The notes under the pieces are model-generated. The model saw only the letters and a list, made by a program, of their open reading frames with translations, made no database searches and was not told the DNA's origin. A DNA stretch of 64,000 bases, taken from NCBI GenBank assembly GCA_000940995.1, contig CP005974.1, positions 2,046,001 to 2,110,000 of the forward strand. The letters are read 5' to 3'. Shown here in pieces: positions 9,678 through 19,612 of this stretch. A program made the translations under genes and the position numbers. This stretch comes from Photobacterium gaetbulicola Gung47 (GTDB lineage: Bacteria > Pseudomonadota > Gammaproteobacteria > Enterobacterales > Vibrionaceae). Position 1 is the first letter of the stretch, and each line of letters opens with the position of its first letter.

Positions 9678-11190
9678 GACTCACGACTCGTGGTTTACGG
9701 TTGAGGATACCGGTATTCGCGGCAGCTTCAGCGCCTAGCCCGGTGGTGTTGGTGCGGGAGCCTTGCTCTTTGAACTTGGCGATATCGGACAGTTTGACCA
9801 TGTAGCCAGTCACACGGACCAGATCGTTGGAGTGGACATTGGCGGTAAACTCACGAAAGCCGATAGCTAGCGCGCCCTTACAGAGCTGATACATGGCCTC
9901 AGGGTTGGATTTGACCGTTTCATCAATGGTCAGAATATCGCTGATACCGGATGTATAGTACTGGTGATGCTGAGCCAATGCTTGGATATGGCTTACCGGA
10001 TCCGGCTCGGTACCATATGGGATGCGAACGCCCGGAGTGACATCTTCATCCAGGCTGATCCCGCCTTGGGCATGAAGCAGGGCGCGGCCATGGTAGCCAT
10101 ATTTAACCGGTGTGGATGTGACAATGTCACTCAGTGCTTTAGAAATTCGGTGGCCGAGTTTATTCGCAGCCGGCTGCTGGCCATACTTTTCGTCCCGGCC
10201 GTCTTTTTCCAGCAGGATATTAACCGCTTCAGCCATGCCATAGATACCAAACATCGGAGCAAAACGGCTTTCGTCAATTAAGCCCTCCTGCACTAAAAAG
10301 CCATTGAAGAAGCCTGATTGCTCGTGCAAATAAGCTGAGCGGGCTTCGATCAGTTCGTACATGGTTTGGCAGTAGTTCGGCAGGGTTGCGTGAAAGAAGT
10401 CTTCGCTTGATGAGGCCTTGCGTGCGACTTCTTTGAGGTTCATGCGTACCAGGGTGTTAGCCCCGCCTGCCAATGGCAGTGAGTTATAGCAACTGACAAT
10501 ACCGAAGCCGGAGTTGTCATAGGCATGGGCGTGGACAGGGTAGTTAGCAATATGTGGTTTGCTGCACTCGCAGATGTTGTGGCTGGCCTGGCGCAGGAGA
10601 TCGTCTGGCGTGATCTCAGGATCATACATAAAGGTCAAGTTAGGGGCGACCTGCTTGAGCTCGGCATCGACGCGGAGAATAGTACGGCAGATGACATTGT
10701 CCGTTGGACCGATATTTACGTGCATGAAAGCATCAGGCAGAGTGCGATCAAGCAAGATCCAGAACAGGCGCAGCTTGCGGTAAATTGTTTCTGCATCCAG
10801 CCCTTCTGCGTAAGGCAGCAAGACATCATCGAGCTGGCCAAGGTAGACAGGGATATTGGTGACCGATGGTACATGGTGATAAAGGATTGTCAGGTGGTTA
10901 AGTGCTTCGTCGAAATCCTTGGCAGGTGGCAATTCCAAATATTCAGAGCCTTGCTGAAGGAACTTGGCGTAATCCGGCAGAACATAGCGTGGTTTGAATG
11001 GCGCATTACCTTCAAACATATCACACAAGATATTGTCTTCAATCGCTGCTTTTACTGACTCCGTGATCTCAGGGTAAGGCAAGCTGGCATCGGCTTCTAA
11101 GGCCAGGTACTGGCTTTTTTGCATAGGGGAAAGAGTCGGGTCGTTGATGATTTGTCTGAATTTTTCTGGAATGCTCATGTTATTAACCAT
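9643..11190 (-). CDS. yjjI: YjjI-family glycine radical enzyme
   Basis: A 515-residue protein matching YjjI (DUF3029). The C-terminal glycyl-radical motif is NDLVRVTGYMVKL, and a candidate active-site cysteine lies in SCYNSLPLAGG. An in-frame ATG at 11178 (MSIPEKFRQ) is an alternative start; neither has a good ribosome site. The reaction of this family was not established to my knowledge, so I give none. Being oxygen-sensitive, it should act only anaerobically. The 350 bases upstream hold the divergent promoters for this gene and the L,D-transpeptidase; I see only an FNR half-site (TTGAT at about 11293) and no other feature. Confidence 0.92.
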   Translation of the reverse strand: MVNNMSIPEKFRQIINDPTLSPMQKSQYLALEADASLPYPEITESVKAAIEDNILCDMFEGNAPFKPRYVLPDYAKFLQQGSEYLELPPAKDFDEALNHLTILYHHVPSVTNIPVYLGQLDDVLLPYAEGLDAETIYRKLRLFWILLDRTLPDAFMHVNIGPTDNVICRTILRVDAELKQVAPNLTFMYDPEITPDDLLRQASHNICECSKPHIANYPVHAHAYDNSGFGIVSCYNSLPLAGGANTLVRMNLKEVARKASSSEDFFHATLPNYCQTMYELIEARSAYLHEQSGFFNGFLVQEGLIDESRFAPMFGIYGMAEAVNILLEKDGRDEKYGQQPAANKLGHRISKALSDIVTSTPVKYGYHGRALLHAQGGISLDEDVTPGVRIPYGTEPDPVSHIQALAQHHQYYTSGISDILTIDETVKSNPEAMYQLCKGALAIGFREFTANVHSNDLVRVTGYMVKLSDIAKFKEQGSRTNTTGLGAEAAANTGILNRKPRVVSHEQAPRYCDSQ

Positions 11191-11544
11191 GTTTGAATTA
11201 TGGTTAATAACATAAATCGGTCACATGATTTCTTGAAGTGAAAAGATATAAACCAGCAGTTTCCATTATGGAAAATCATGTCATATTGAGACTTGATGAG
11301 AAAAGTTTGGCTCATTCTGAACGATATATGAAACTATGAGCAATCTTGGGTGAGGGCTACAAGCGAATCTGGAATTTATTGATTGGATTGTCATTTTTGA
11401 AGCATGACTCAGTTGCCATAGTGTCATCAGTTTGACTAGAAATAATAGTAGGGTGGCTCATGCAGGAAGTGGGCTCCGCCATTTTATATCGCTCACGGAA
11501 AGAACTTGATAGTTGGTCGAGGACCATAGCTCAGGGCTTAAGTG

Positions 11545-13314
11545 ATGACATGTTCAGATAGAATGCCAAATCGCTTTAACGTGTTATATTTCGCACTTTC
11601 TTTTGCCATTTTCGGCCAGGTGTCTGCCGAAAAAGTAGAAACTGCAGAATATGCGCTGCTCGTTAACCCCATCCCCCTCGCTGAAGATAACTTTAGCCAA
11701 GGCTCTGCTTTGCCTGCTAGTCCGGCCAATGAAAGTAGCGTGCTTGACCTTTCCCTGCTCAGCATTATCAATCTGTCTAGCCATCAGCAACTGTGCGGGT
11801 TTGTACAATCCAGTCTGTGTTTTAGCGATGAGGTGAAGCGGATCTACGCGGCTAATGGCTATATGCCACTGTGGTGGAACAATGAGCTACGTGAATTACT
11901 GGAGACTCGGCTAAGGGTATTGGCGTTCTCTGGCTTGGTCTCGGGTATTGATCGCCGTCTGGCGGAGTTGGCTGAGCTTGAGCAGGTTGCCGATCAACGC
12001 GCATACGATATCCTTGCCACGGATACTTACCTATTATACGAAGCTCTGATGCATCAGCTCTATTCCGAGCCAAGTCTGATGTTTCGTCACCAAACCTTGA
12101 TTCTGTATCCCGATTCAGAAAATGGGGTGCTGCCAGGCTCTGTTGCCGCTTCTGTGATCAATGTGCCATTTTTAACTTCTCGCCTGATCGGCTATGGCGA
12201 TAACTTTGCGATGACCAAAGGTGTTTTGGCCCAAGTCGAGCGCTTTTACCAATTACCGGCCCACTCATATCAACCTCACGGTAGGCAGTTGATCAAATTG
12301 AACGAGTCAGTTCCTAATGGGCTGGCAATGCTAGCTGTACTCAATGCTTATGGTGACTTGAGCGATGAGTCATTTGAGCAATTATCCGCCGAGCCAACGC
12401 TGATCAACAATGGCGAGCTGAACCAAGCGATCCGGCGTTTCCAGCAACGCAATGGATTGGAAGACGATGGGGTTATTGGGCCGGCGACGGCTCAACAACT
12501 GGCCCTGCCATATAGTGAGGTTGCTCGTTTGCTTGCGCTCAATTTATATCGCAGCCAGTTGGGTGCGACTGGCAATGAGCGGCCGATTATACGGGTGAAC
12601 ATTCCTGATTACCGGTTGCAAATAACCCATCAGCAAGAAGTTGTTTTTGAGTCCAGAGTCATCGTAGGACGAACAGCTCGGCCAACGAACCTGTTTTCAT
12701 CGTCGATGAATATCATGGTGGTCAACCCGTACTGGAATGTTCCAGAAACGATCAAGACCAAAGATGTGATCCCGGGAATGAAGGCTTCATCGGATTACTT
12801 GCAGCAAACGAACCTGAAAATGATCCGTAGCTGGGATGATCGGACTGAAATTTCTCCCGAGATGGTGGAATGGAGTAATGTTGATCCCAATACCTTCCCG
12901 TATGAGTTTATGCAGAGTCCCGGCCGAGGTAATGCTCTTGGCAATGTGAAATTTCTCATGCCCAATGATTTCTCCGTCTACCTGCATGACACGCCATCCA
13001 GAAGTTTATTCAACAAAGCCAGGCGTAACCTGAGCTCGGGCTGTGTTCGGGTCGAGAAGGCTGCGGAGCTGGCTGAGTATGTCTTGGATTACCAGCAGCG
13101 GCCAAGCTGGCGTAACTACCAGCAACTGGTCAGTGACGGCAGAACCAATACCATTACGCTGCCGCGTAAGATTGATGTCGATGTGACGTATGTGACTGCC
13201 TGGGTTGATGAAAATAACCAACTACAGTTGCGGGAAGACATCTATGGTTACGACAGACCAATTAAAAGACCGGTTAAACTGCAATATTCAACAGTGAAAA
13301 ACTATAGGCAATAG
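11545..13314 (+). CDS. L,D-transpeptidase, YcbB/LdtD type
   Basis: A 589-residue periplasmic protein. After a signal-like hydrophobic segment (LYFALSFAIFGQVSA) come a peptidoglycan-binding domain (about 290-330, IRRFQQRNGLEDDGVIGPAT) and a YkuD catalytic domain ending in the active-site motif SSGCVRVE (cysteine near 499), with HDTPSRSLF before it. LdtD-type enzymes form 3-3 crosslinks between diaminopimelate residues in peptidoglycan. The length and domain order match E. coli YcbB (615 aa). A GTG three bases earlier or an ATG at 11563 are alternative starts. Confidence 0.92.
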   Translation: MTCSDRMPNRFNVLYFALSFAIFGQVSAEKVETAEYALLVNPIPLAEDNFSQGSALPASPANESSVLDLSLLSIINLSSHQQLCGFVQSSLCFSDEVKRIYAANGYMPLWWNNELRELLETRLRVLAFSGLVSGIDRRLAELAELEQVADQRAYDILATDTYLLYEALMHQLYSEPSLMFRHQTLILYPDSENGVLPGSVAASVINVPFLTSRLIGYGDNFAMTKGVLAQVERFYQLPAHSYQPHGRQLIKLNESVPNGLAMLAVLNAYGDLSDESFEQLSAEPTLINNGELNQAIRRFQQRNGLEDDGVIGPATAQQLALPYSEVARLLALNLYRSQLGATGNERPIIRVNIPDYRLQITHQQEVVFESRVIVGRTARPTNLFSSSMNIMVVNPYWNVPETIKTKDVIPGMKASSDYLQQTNLKMIRSWDDRTEISPEMVEWSNVDPNTFPYEFMQSPGRGNALGNVKFLMPNDFSVYLHDTPSRSLFNKARRNLSSGCVRVEKAAELAEYVLDYQQRPSWRNYQQLVSDGRTNTITLPRKIDVDVTYVTAWVDENNQLQLREDIYGYDRPIKRPVKLQYSTVKNYRQ

Positions 13315-13485
13315 AGTCGCTAAAACTTGAGCTTGGCTGACAAAGTTGCACTCTATGGCGGTAGATGCCGATCAGTTTGGTATACTTTCTCGTTTAAATT
13401 TACCCAGTGAGCTCAGGCTATTGCTTAAACCGTAGCTGAACGCGCCAGGACGGGTTATTCGAAGTAAAAATAGGAACGCTATTCA

Positions 13486-15018
13486 ATGCCTCTGCTGCAA
13501 CGCATTAGTACAACAATTTTCTTAGTCACTATTCTTAATGGATGTGCGTCACTTTCTGAAGAGGTAAAGCACCAGGTTGGGCCGCCGGTCTCGCGGTCGA
13601 CCAGCACATTATCATCGCTGACTGATACCTATCGACCGCAAAGTCCTAAGCAAGGCTCGAGTGCCGTTGTGTTGCAAGAGTCCGGCTGGGATGCGCTGGC
13701 CCAGCGGCTAGCGCTAATCGAAACCGCTGAGCAAAGCATCGATATCCAGTATTACATTTGGAACTCAGATGCGTCGGGTAAATACCTGGCGACCAGGTTG
13801 ATAGCCGCCGCGAACCGCGGGGTGAAAGTGCGTGTCATGCTTGATGATATCAACCTCAACGAGCGAGAAGATCTGCTGACAGCGCTCGATTCTCATCCTT
13901 TTATCGAAATACGCGTGTTTAACCCTATTCCCACCCGCCGTGGTGTTGCAAAGTGGCTCAATGTGTTGGGGGATTTCTCCCGCCTGAATCGCCGCATGCA
14001 CAACAAGTCCTTCACCGTCGATGGGGCTATGTCGGTTGTCGGAGGGCGTAATATCGGTGATGAATATTTTGATCTTTCCGATGATATTAATTTCCGTGAC
14101 CGTGATGTGTTGGTTATGGGGCCAGTGGTTAATGATATCCAAACTAGTTTTGTCGACTATTGGGATAGCCGTTGGTCTTATCCTGTCAGCATGCTGGGTG
14201 GGGAAGCAACAATTGAACTGGCGGATTTAGATAAAGTCTATGCGCCGCGCTATAAGCATTACCCGGTATTGCCTGAAGGAAAAGAGGTCGCTTATCGTTT
14301 TCTGCAAGAGTTAATGAGCGAGATGACTTGGGTCAACGCGCGTTATGTGGCCGACCAGCCTGTTCCGGATGATGTTGACAATACCGATGCACCCAAAAAG
14401 ACAGCCAGAGTTTTGTCGGACTTAGCACTGCAGTCTGAGCAAGAAATCATCGTGGAATCGGCATATCTGGTTTTCGATGATCGCCAGTTGGCAGGTCTTG
14501 AGGATCTAACGAGTGAAGGTGTTGTCGTAAAGGCATTGACTAACTCTATGGTGTCGAACGATCTTATCACTAACCACTCTGGTTATGCGGGGCGGCGACA
14601 AGACATGCTCGAGAATGGCATGCAGCTGTTCGAATTGAAGCCGGACACTAAGTTGTGTGAGGAGTCGACAAGAGATGCTTCTAAGTGCGCACCGATAACA
14701 CCATATGGCTTGCACTCAAAGTCCGTTGTTTTTGATCGGCAAGTGGCTGGTGTCGGCTCCTTTAACTTTAACTTGCGCTCAACCTATCTCAATACCGAAT
14801 CTATTCTGGTGATAGACAATCAAAGCATCGCCGATTCGCTTGCTGTTGACATTGAGGCGGCAATGGAGGACGAGAACAGCTGGCGCCTGAATTTGGAAGA
14901 GGGCAATGTTCGCTGGTATTCCGGTTCAGAAAGCTGGGACAACGAGCCCGATACGGGGCAGTGGGAGCGCATTAAGTCTCGACTGTTACAGTTATTCCCA
15001 ATAGAAAAGTACTTGTGA
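13486..15018 (+). CDS. phospholipase D-family lipoprotein (ClsC/YmdC-like)
   Basis: A 510-residue protein with a lipobox (TILNGC, cysteine near 20), so probably a membrane-anchored lipoprotein. Two HKD motifs are present: HNKSFTVDGAMSVVGGRN near residue 170 and HSKSVVFDRQVAGVGSFN near 410, both with the histidine, lysine and aspartate intact. The layout matches the cardiolipin synthase C/YmdC branch of the PLD superfamily, which transfers phosphatidyl groups between lipids. No YmdB-like partner is adjacent. Other PLD functions such as a nuclease are possible but less likely. Confidence 0.87.
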   Translation: MPLLQRISTTIFLVTILNGCASLSEEVKHQVGPPVSRSTSTLSSLTDTYRPQSPKQGSSAVVLQESGWDALAQRLALIETAEQSIDIQYYIWNSDASGKYLATRLIAAANRGVKVRVMLDDINLNEREDLLTALDSHPFIEIRVFNPIPTRRGVAKWLNVLGDFSRLNRRMHNKSFTVDGAMSVVGGRNIGDEYFDLSDDINFRDRDVLVMGPVVNDIQTSFVDYWDSRWSYPVSMLGGEATIELADLDKVYAPRYKHYPVLPEGKEVAYRFLQELMSEMTWVNARYVADQPVPDDVDNTDAPKKTARVLSDLALQSEQEIIVESAYLVFDDRQLAGLEDLTSEGVVVKALTNSMVSNDLITNHSGYAGRRQDMLENGMQLFELKPDTKLCEESTRDASKCAPITPYGLHSKSVVFDRQVAGVGSFNFNLRSTYLNTESILVIDNQSIADSLAVDIEAAMEDENSWRLNLEEGNVRWYSGSESWDNEPDTGQWERIKSRLLQLFPIEKYL

Positions 15019-15083
15019 GTTGAACAGCGAGGGTTCAGGCTATGATGGTAAAACTAGACTCAGTAAAAATAATAGGAATAACA

Positions 15084-15515
15084 ATGAAAAAGACACTTCT
15101 TACCGCAGCATTATTGTGTTCAGCCCCTCATGTTATGGCAAGCGGGAACGCTGACATGTTCCCTGAAATGCCGGGCTTCACCAAGCATGTGATCCAGCTT
15201 GATGAGGTTGATAACGAAAGCCAAACCCGCCGGGTTCAAATCATCGCTGACAGTGTTATGAAGGTAGATTGCAACATCAAAGCACTGCCGATGGACTTTG
15301 AGCGACGCTCGCTGGAAGGGTGGGGATACTCATACTATGTGATGAAAAAACAAACGAACTATGCCAGTACAATGATGGCTTGCGAGAAAGAAGCCGCTGA
15401 TACCAACCTGCAGTTCCACAGTGATCTGCTGCGCTATAACTCAAAGCTTCCTTTGGTTATTTATGCCGAGGATGATGTTGACGTTGACTACTCTGTGTGG
15501 GCGCCAATGCAGTAA
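15084..15515 (+). CDS. eco: ecotin, periplasmic serine protease inhibitor
   Basis: A 143-residue protein starting MKKTLLTAALL with a cleavable signal ending at VMASG. The mature part aligns with ecotin: KVDCN, SLEGWGYSYYV, the reactive-site loop STMMAC with methionine at P1 flanked by the disulfide cysteine, and LLRYNSKLPLVIY. Ecotin is a dimeric inhibitor of chymotrypsin-like proteases, protecting the periplasm from host or predator enzymes. The in-frame ATG at 15042 would add residues before the signal peptide; the ATG at 15084 has an AGGAAT ribosome site and is preferred. Confidence 0.93.
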   Translation: MKKTLLTAALLCSAPHVMASGNADMFPEMPGFTKHVIQLDEVDNESQTRRVQIIADSVMKVDCNIKALPMDFERRSLEGWGYSYYVMKKQTNYASTMMACEKEAADTNLQFHSDLLRYNSKLPLVIYAEDDVDVDYSVWAPMQ

Positions 15516-15543
15516 TCCCCCTTATCCTCGAGACTTCCTGTCG

Positions 15544-15576
15544 ACACCAATGCCTTTTGGGCATTGGTGTTTTTTT
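15544..15576 (+). terminator. terminator after ecotin
   Basis: ACACCAATGCC pairs with GGCATTGGTGT around a TTTTG loop and is followed by a run of T, about 30 bases after the ecotin stop. Confidence 0.88.
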
Positions 15577-15775
15577 ATATCTATACACTCACATTTCCAA
15601 TAGATAGCTATCTCAATGGTTGGCACCGAACACGTTTTGTTAAACTCACCGATTTTTGACCCACGGGGGCTGCCGCCTGTGTCGATGGTTTTATTTTTTG
15701 GCGCGAATTGATAAAAAACTCTTACGGAGGAGAAGTAATTTAGTGGCATAGCCGAAAACGAAGAGGAGCTGTGCT

Positions 15776-17257
15776 ATGTCTCACCAGTTTAATCAATACC
15801 GTCAATTACTTAACCAATCATTTGATCATGCAGTGGCCTACCTTGAGTCATTACCAGAGCGTCCGGTTGATAAGCATGTGACATCCGATGCATTGCGACA
15901 GGCTATTGGCGGTGAGCTACCACAAGCGCCAAGTTGTCCTGATACTGTTCTAAACCAGCTAGCTGTGAATGTGGAACAAGGTCTGATTGGCTCTGGTGGC
16001 CCAAGGTTCTTTGGCTATGCCATTGGCAGTGCTTTCCCTGTGTCTATGGCCGCGGATTGGCTGGTAAGTGCGTGGGATCAGAATGTGCCTTATTACGTTT
16101 CAAGCCCTTCGATGGCCATTGTCGAAGAAACCGCAGCGGAGTGGGTGCTGGAGCTGCTCGGCTTATCTGAACACGCAGGCCTTGGTTTTACTTCTGGTGC
16201 GCAGGAAGCAATCTATACTGCATTGATCACCGCACGTAATACCTTGTTGCAGCGCGCTGGCTGGGATGTCGCCAAGCAAGGTCTGTACGGTGCGCCACGT
16301 ATTAATGTTGTCGTGAGTGATCAAATTCACTCTACCATTAAGCGTGCTCTGTCGATGATCGGCATTGGCCTTGAAGATATCCATACTATTCCGACTGACG
16401 ATAACCTCCGGATCATTGAGGATCATATCCCAGAAGTCCTGTCTCGTTGCGAAGGGCCAACGCTTGTTTGTGCGCAAGCCGGATGTATTGACTCTGGTGC
16501 CTTCGACCCGTTTGATGCACTGGCTGATGCTGTTGAGAGTCATCCAAATGCATGGCTGCATGTGGACGGTGCTATTGGGCTGTGGGCGGCAGTAAGTGAC
16601 AAGCAGAAATACCTGGTTAAGGGTATTGAGCGAGTAGACTCCATCGATACCGACGGTCACAAGTGGTTCAACATGCCTTATGACTGCGGTCTGGTCATTG
16701 TAAAGGATGCATCGGCGTTGGCCTGTGCCATGGGCGGCAGCAACATGGGGGACTACCTCAATGACGCGATGGCCAAACCGGATCGCAATGCGATCAACTT
16801 TGGTATTTCCGCTTCTCGTCGTGCCCGCGGGGTACCGGTGTATGCGGCAATTAAAGCACTGGGTAAATCAGGCATTGAACAACATCTTGATAATTGCTGT
16901 GAGCTTGCCCAGCGCATGGCCGATAAGTTACGTGCCGTCGAGGGGATCACCATTCTGAATGATGTGGTCTCTAACCGCTTCTCAGCCCAATTCGGAACGG
17001 GCAACGACGAACAGCGCAACCAGCTCACCGAGCGCGTGGTACACCGCTTGCAGCAGGAAGGTTTCTGTTATCCGTCCACATCTGGCTACAAAGGGCTGAA
17101 GACCATGTTGTTCTCGGTGCTGAGCTGCCATACCAACGAGCAGGATATTGACCTTTCGGCAGAGAAAATTATCGCTGCATTCGAGATCGAACGTGAGCCT
17201 GTCAATCAAGCTGGCCAGCCAAAACACGCTGAGGCTGTAGCGCAGGCTGAGTGCTGA
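15776..17257 (+). CDS. PLP-dependent group II decarboxylase-like protein
   Basis: A 493-residue fold-type I PLP enzyme of the aromatic-amino-acid/glutamate decarboxylase superfamily. The cofactor lysine lies in DTDGHKWFNMPYDCG, with the substrate-side aspartate in WLHVDGAIG and a GFTSGAQEAIYTAL cofactor-phosphate motif. The lysine motif differs from the common DPHKW version by a glycine. It likely removes CO2 from an amino acid or acts on a related substrate; the specificity is unknown. It is 48 bases before an amidohydrolase in the same direction, suggesting a joint pathway. The 260 bases upstream hold only the ecotin terminator and a likely promoter. Confidence 0.85.
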   Translation: MSHQFNQYRQLLNQSFDHAVAYLESLPERPVDKHVTSDALRQAIGGELPQAPSCPDTVLNQLAVNVEQGLIGSGGPRFFGYAIGSAFPVSMAADWLVSAWDQNVPYYVSSPSMAIVEETAAEWVLELLGLSEHAGLGFTSGAQEAIYTALITARNTLLQRAGWDVAKQGLYGAPRINVVVSDQIHSTIKRALSMIGIGLEDIHTIPTDDNLRIIEDHIPEVLSRCEGPTLVCAQAGCIDSGAFDPFDALADAVESHPNAWLHVDGAIGLWAAVSDKQKYLVKGIERVDSIDTDGHKWFNMPYDCGLVIVKDASALACAMGGSNMGDYLNDAMAKPDRNAINFGISASRRARGVPVYAAIKALGKSGIEQHLDNCCELAQRMADKLRAVEGITILNDVVSNRFSAQFGTGNDEQRNQLTERVVHRLQQEGFCYPSTSGYKGLKTMLFSVLSCHTNEQDIDLSAEKIIAAFEIEREPVNQAGQPKHAEAVAQAEC

Positions 17258-17305
17258 ATAGCACTTCTGAGTTGTGGTTTTTAATCGACTGTGATGGGAA
17301 AAGAA

Positions 17306-18577
17306 ATGAAAGTATTAGTTAAAAATGCCGCCTTGTTTGATGGCGAAAACGAAGCGCTACGCCATGATTGTAGTTTGCTGGTGGAAGATGGGGTGATCAC
17401 CAAGATTTACCAGTACGAGGCTGTGCTCGAAGATGTTGATCAAACCATAGATGCCGCAGGCTACACGGTGATCCCGGGCCTTATTGATGCCCATACCCAT
17501 ATCGCACTGTCTGATAGCTTCGACAAGATTGATCTGATGACGCAGGAAGAAGTGGCTGTCCGTTCGACAGTGATTGCCAAGGAGATGCTGGAGCGCGGTT
17601 TTACCTCGGTGCGTGATGTTGGCAGTAACTGTTATGGCCTTAAGCAAAGCATCGACAATGGTTTTGTGCCGGGGCCAAGGATTTACCCGAGTTATGCGGG
17701 GATCTCGCAAACTTGTGGTCATGCGGACTATCGCCAGAACCGTGCGCAGCGTTCAAACTTCAATCGCGGCATCGAAGATTCCAGCTTTATGCGCCAGGGG
17801 CATCTGATTCTGGCTGATGGTGTGCCAGAGTGCTTGAAGCGCACCCGTGATCAAATATTCAAAGGTGCATCGCAAATCAAGGTCTTCGGCGGGGGCGGCG
17901 CTTCGTCGTTGTTCGACCCACTGGATACGATCCAATACACCCGTGATGAACTGCGAGCCATCGTTGAAACCGTGACAAATTACGGGTCGTATGTCTGTAG
18001 TCATATCCATGCTCAGCCGGCAATGAAAATCGCGATTGAGGAAGGGGTGAAGTCGTTGGAGCACGCCACTTTTATGGATGATGAAGTCGCCAGCATGTGC
18101 CTTGACAATGATGTTTGGGTGGTACCGCAATATGCCACGGCTGAGCTGATTGCCAATCGCATGATCCCGCTAGGTAGTGAGATTTTGTATCAGAAAACTG
18201 AGCGTGTCGGCAAAGGTTTGTTAAAGCAGGCAGAGTTGGTAGATAAATACGGTTTGAAATGTGCCTTTGGTACAGATTTAGTCGGCACACCCGAAGTGCA
18301 TGCCAAGCAGAACATGGAGTTCTCTGCGCGTAAGAAGTATTTCGGCTCGTTCAGAGGTATCAAGCAGGCTACGTCAGACACCGGTGAGTTGTTGAAAATG
18401 TCTGGGCTATTGGATCCTTATCCAGAAGCCAAGTTGGGTGTACTGTGTCCGGGGGCATTTGCCGATATGCTGTTTGTTAAAGGAAATCCGGTGGCAGACC
18501 TCGATATCCTGGCCAACCCCGATAACATCAAGGTGGTCATGAAAGGTGGTGCTGTCTTTAAAGATATTCGCGAGTAG
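17306..18577 (+). CDS. amidohydrolase family protein
   Basis: A 423-residue TIM-barrel metal-dependent hydrolase. Metal ligands are visible as DAHTH (near 60), the SHIHAQPAM histidine, SLEHATF, and the aspartate in AFGTDLVG, followed by the closing beta-sandwich segment LGVLCPGAFADMLFVKGNP. This is the imidazolonepropionase/Xaa-Pro dipeptidase-like subgroup acting on amides or cyclic amides. There is no signal peptide, so it is cytosolic. Start chosen at 17306 because GGGA lies seven bases before it. With the PLP enzyme upstream it could process an N-acyl or cyclic amino acid derivative; this is inference. Confidence 0.86.
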   Translation: MKVLVKNAALFDGENEALRHDCSLLVEDGVITKIYQYEAVLEDVDQTIDAAGYTVIPGLIDAHTHIALSDSFDKIDLMTQEEVAVRSTVIAKEMLERGFTSVRDVGSNCYGLKQSIDNGFVPGPRIYPSYAGISQTCGHADYRQNRAQRSNFNRGIEDSSFMRQGHLILADGVPECLKRTRDQIFKGASQIKVFGGGGASSLFDPLDTIQYTRDELRAIVETVTNYGSYVCSHIHAQPAMKIAIEEGVKSLEHATFMDDEVASMCLDNDVWVVPQYATAELIANRMIPLGSEILYQKTERVGKGLLKQAELVDKYGLKCAFGTDLVGTPEVHAKQNMEFSARKKYFGSFRGIKQATSDTGELLKMSGLLDPYPEAKLGVLCPGAFADMLFVKGNPVADLDILANPDNIKVVMKGGAVFKDIRE

Positions 18578-18611
18578 AAATGCCTCTGATTATCTAGCAT
18601 CTTGATGAAAT

Positions 18612-18645
18612 AAGCCGCTCGAAATAGTTCGAGCGGCTTTATTTT
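18612..18645. terminator. terminator between amidohydrolase and terC
   Basis: AAGCCGCTCGAA pairs with TTCGAGCGGCTT around four bases and is followed by TATTTTT. It lies between two convergent genes and could serve both. Confidence 0.85.
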
Positions 18646-18661
18646 TATGGAAGATAGTCAG

Positions 18662-19609
18662 TTATGACACTTTCAGCTCTCGGGTTTTCCAGAGCGAGCC
18701 GATAATTGCGGCACTGATGGTCAGTACGATCACACCTAAGGAAACCGGTGTCGGGATCGCATAACTGGTTTCCATCAACAGCATCTTGATACCGATGAAG
18801 CTCAGGATGAACGCCAGTGCCGGCCGCAGGTAGCAGAAGCGGGTCAGCATACCTTCCAGCACGAAATACAGCGAACGCAAGCCAAGCAGGGCAAAGACGT
18901 TGGCTGTCATGACCAGAAACGGCTCTTTGGTTACCGCGAAGATCGCCGGGATCGAGTCCAGAGCAAACATCACATCGGTCAATGCAATGACAGCAATGAC
19001 AATCAACAGCGGAGTGGCAAGCCAACCCATGCTGTCTTTGACAAAGAACTGATGGCCACGATAATCATCGGTAACACGGAAGCATTTTTTCACTAAGCGT
19101 ACTGGTAGCGACTGGGAAAAGTCCTCTTGCTCTTCTTCATCCTCACGCCATAACTTGTAGCCGGTATACAGCAAGAACGCTGCAAAGACATACAAGACCC
19201 AGTGGAATTGGGTGAGCAACTCAGCCCCCACGGCAATCATGATTGCACGCAGTATCAGTGCGCCCACCACGCCTAGCATCAGTACCCGCGGACGAATCGC
19301 TTCAGGCACGGCAAATTGGCTGAAAATCAATGCGAAGACAAACAGGTTGTCGACACTCAATGATTTTTCAAGCAAGTAGCCGGTAAGGAAAGCTGTCGCC
19401 GCTTCGCTATTGGTATAGCTACTCTCTGGTGCCATCAAAGGCCAGTATAAATAGATAACCACATTGAAAGCTAAAGCCAACATAACCCAGAAAACACTCC
19501 AGGTAGCGGCTTTTTTGATGGTGACTTTGCCACCGCGGGTTTGGTACAAGTCCAGCGCCAACATAAAGATGGTTAGAACAGCGAACCCTTCATAGCTCAA
19601 AAGGCTCAT
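18662..19609 (-). CDS. TerC/Alx-family integral membrane transporter
   Basis: A 315-residue protein with seven to nine predicted membrane segments and the TerC acidic motifs EKSLSVDNLFVF and ALTDVMFALDSIPAIF, typical of Alx/TerC manganese exporters. It opens MSLLSYEGF. Alx-type proteins export Mn2+ and in E. coli alx is controlled by a yybP-ykoY RNA; the same RNA class lies 140-260 bases upstream here, so Mn2+ export is the likely function. A strong AAAGGAG ribosome site precedes the start and is part of a possible sequestering helix. Confidence 0.93.
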   Translation of the reverse strand: MSLLSYEGFAVLTIFMLALDLYQTRGGKVTIKKAATWSVFWVMLALAFNVVIYLYWPLMAPESSYTNSEAATAFLTGYLLEKSLSVDNLFVFALIFSQFAVPEAIRPRVLMLGVVGALILRAIMIAVGAELLTQFHWVLYVFAAFLLYTGYKLWREDEEEQEDFSQSLPVRLVKKCFRVTDDYRGHQFFVKDSMGWLATPLLIVIAVIALTDVMFALDSIPAIFAVTKEPFLVMTANVFALLGLRSLYFVLEGMLTRFCYLRPALAFILSFIGIKMLLMETSYAIPTPVSLGVIVLTISAAIIGSLWKTRELKVS

Positions 19610-19612
19610 AAT

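Noticed and set aside
10525..11058. 177-codon frame antisense to yjjI
   Set aside because: Entirely inside a well-supported gene; no ribosome site.
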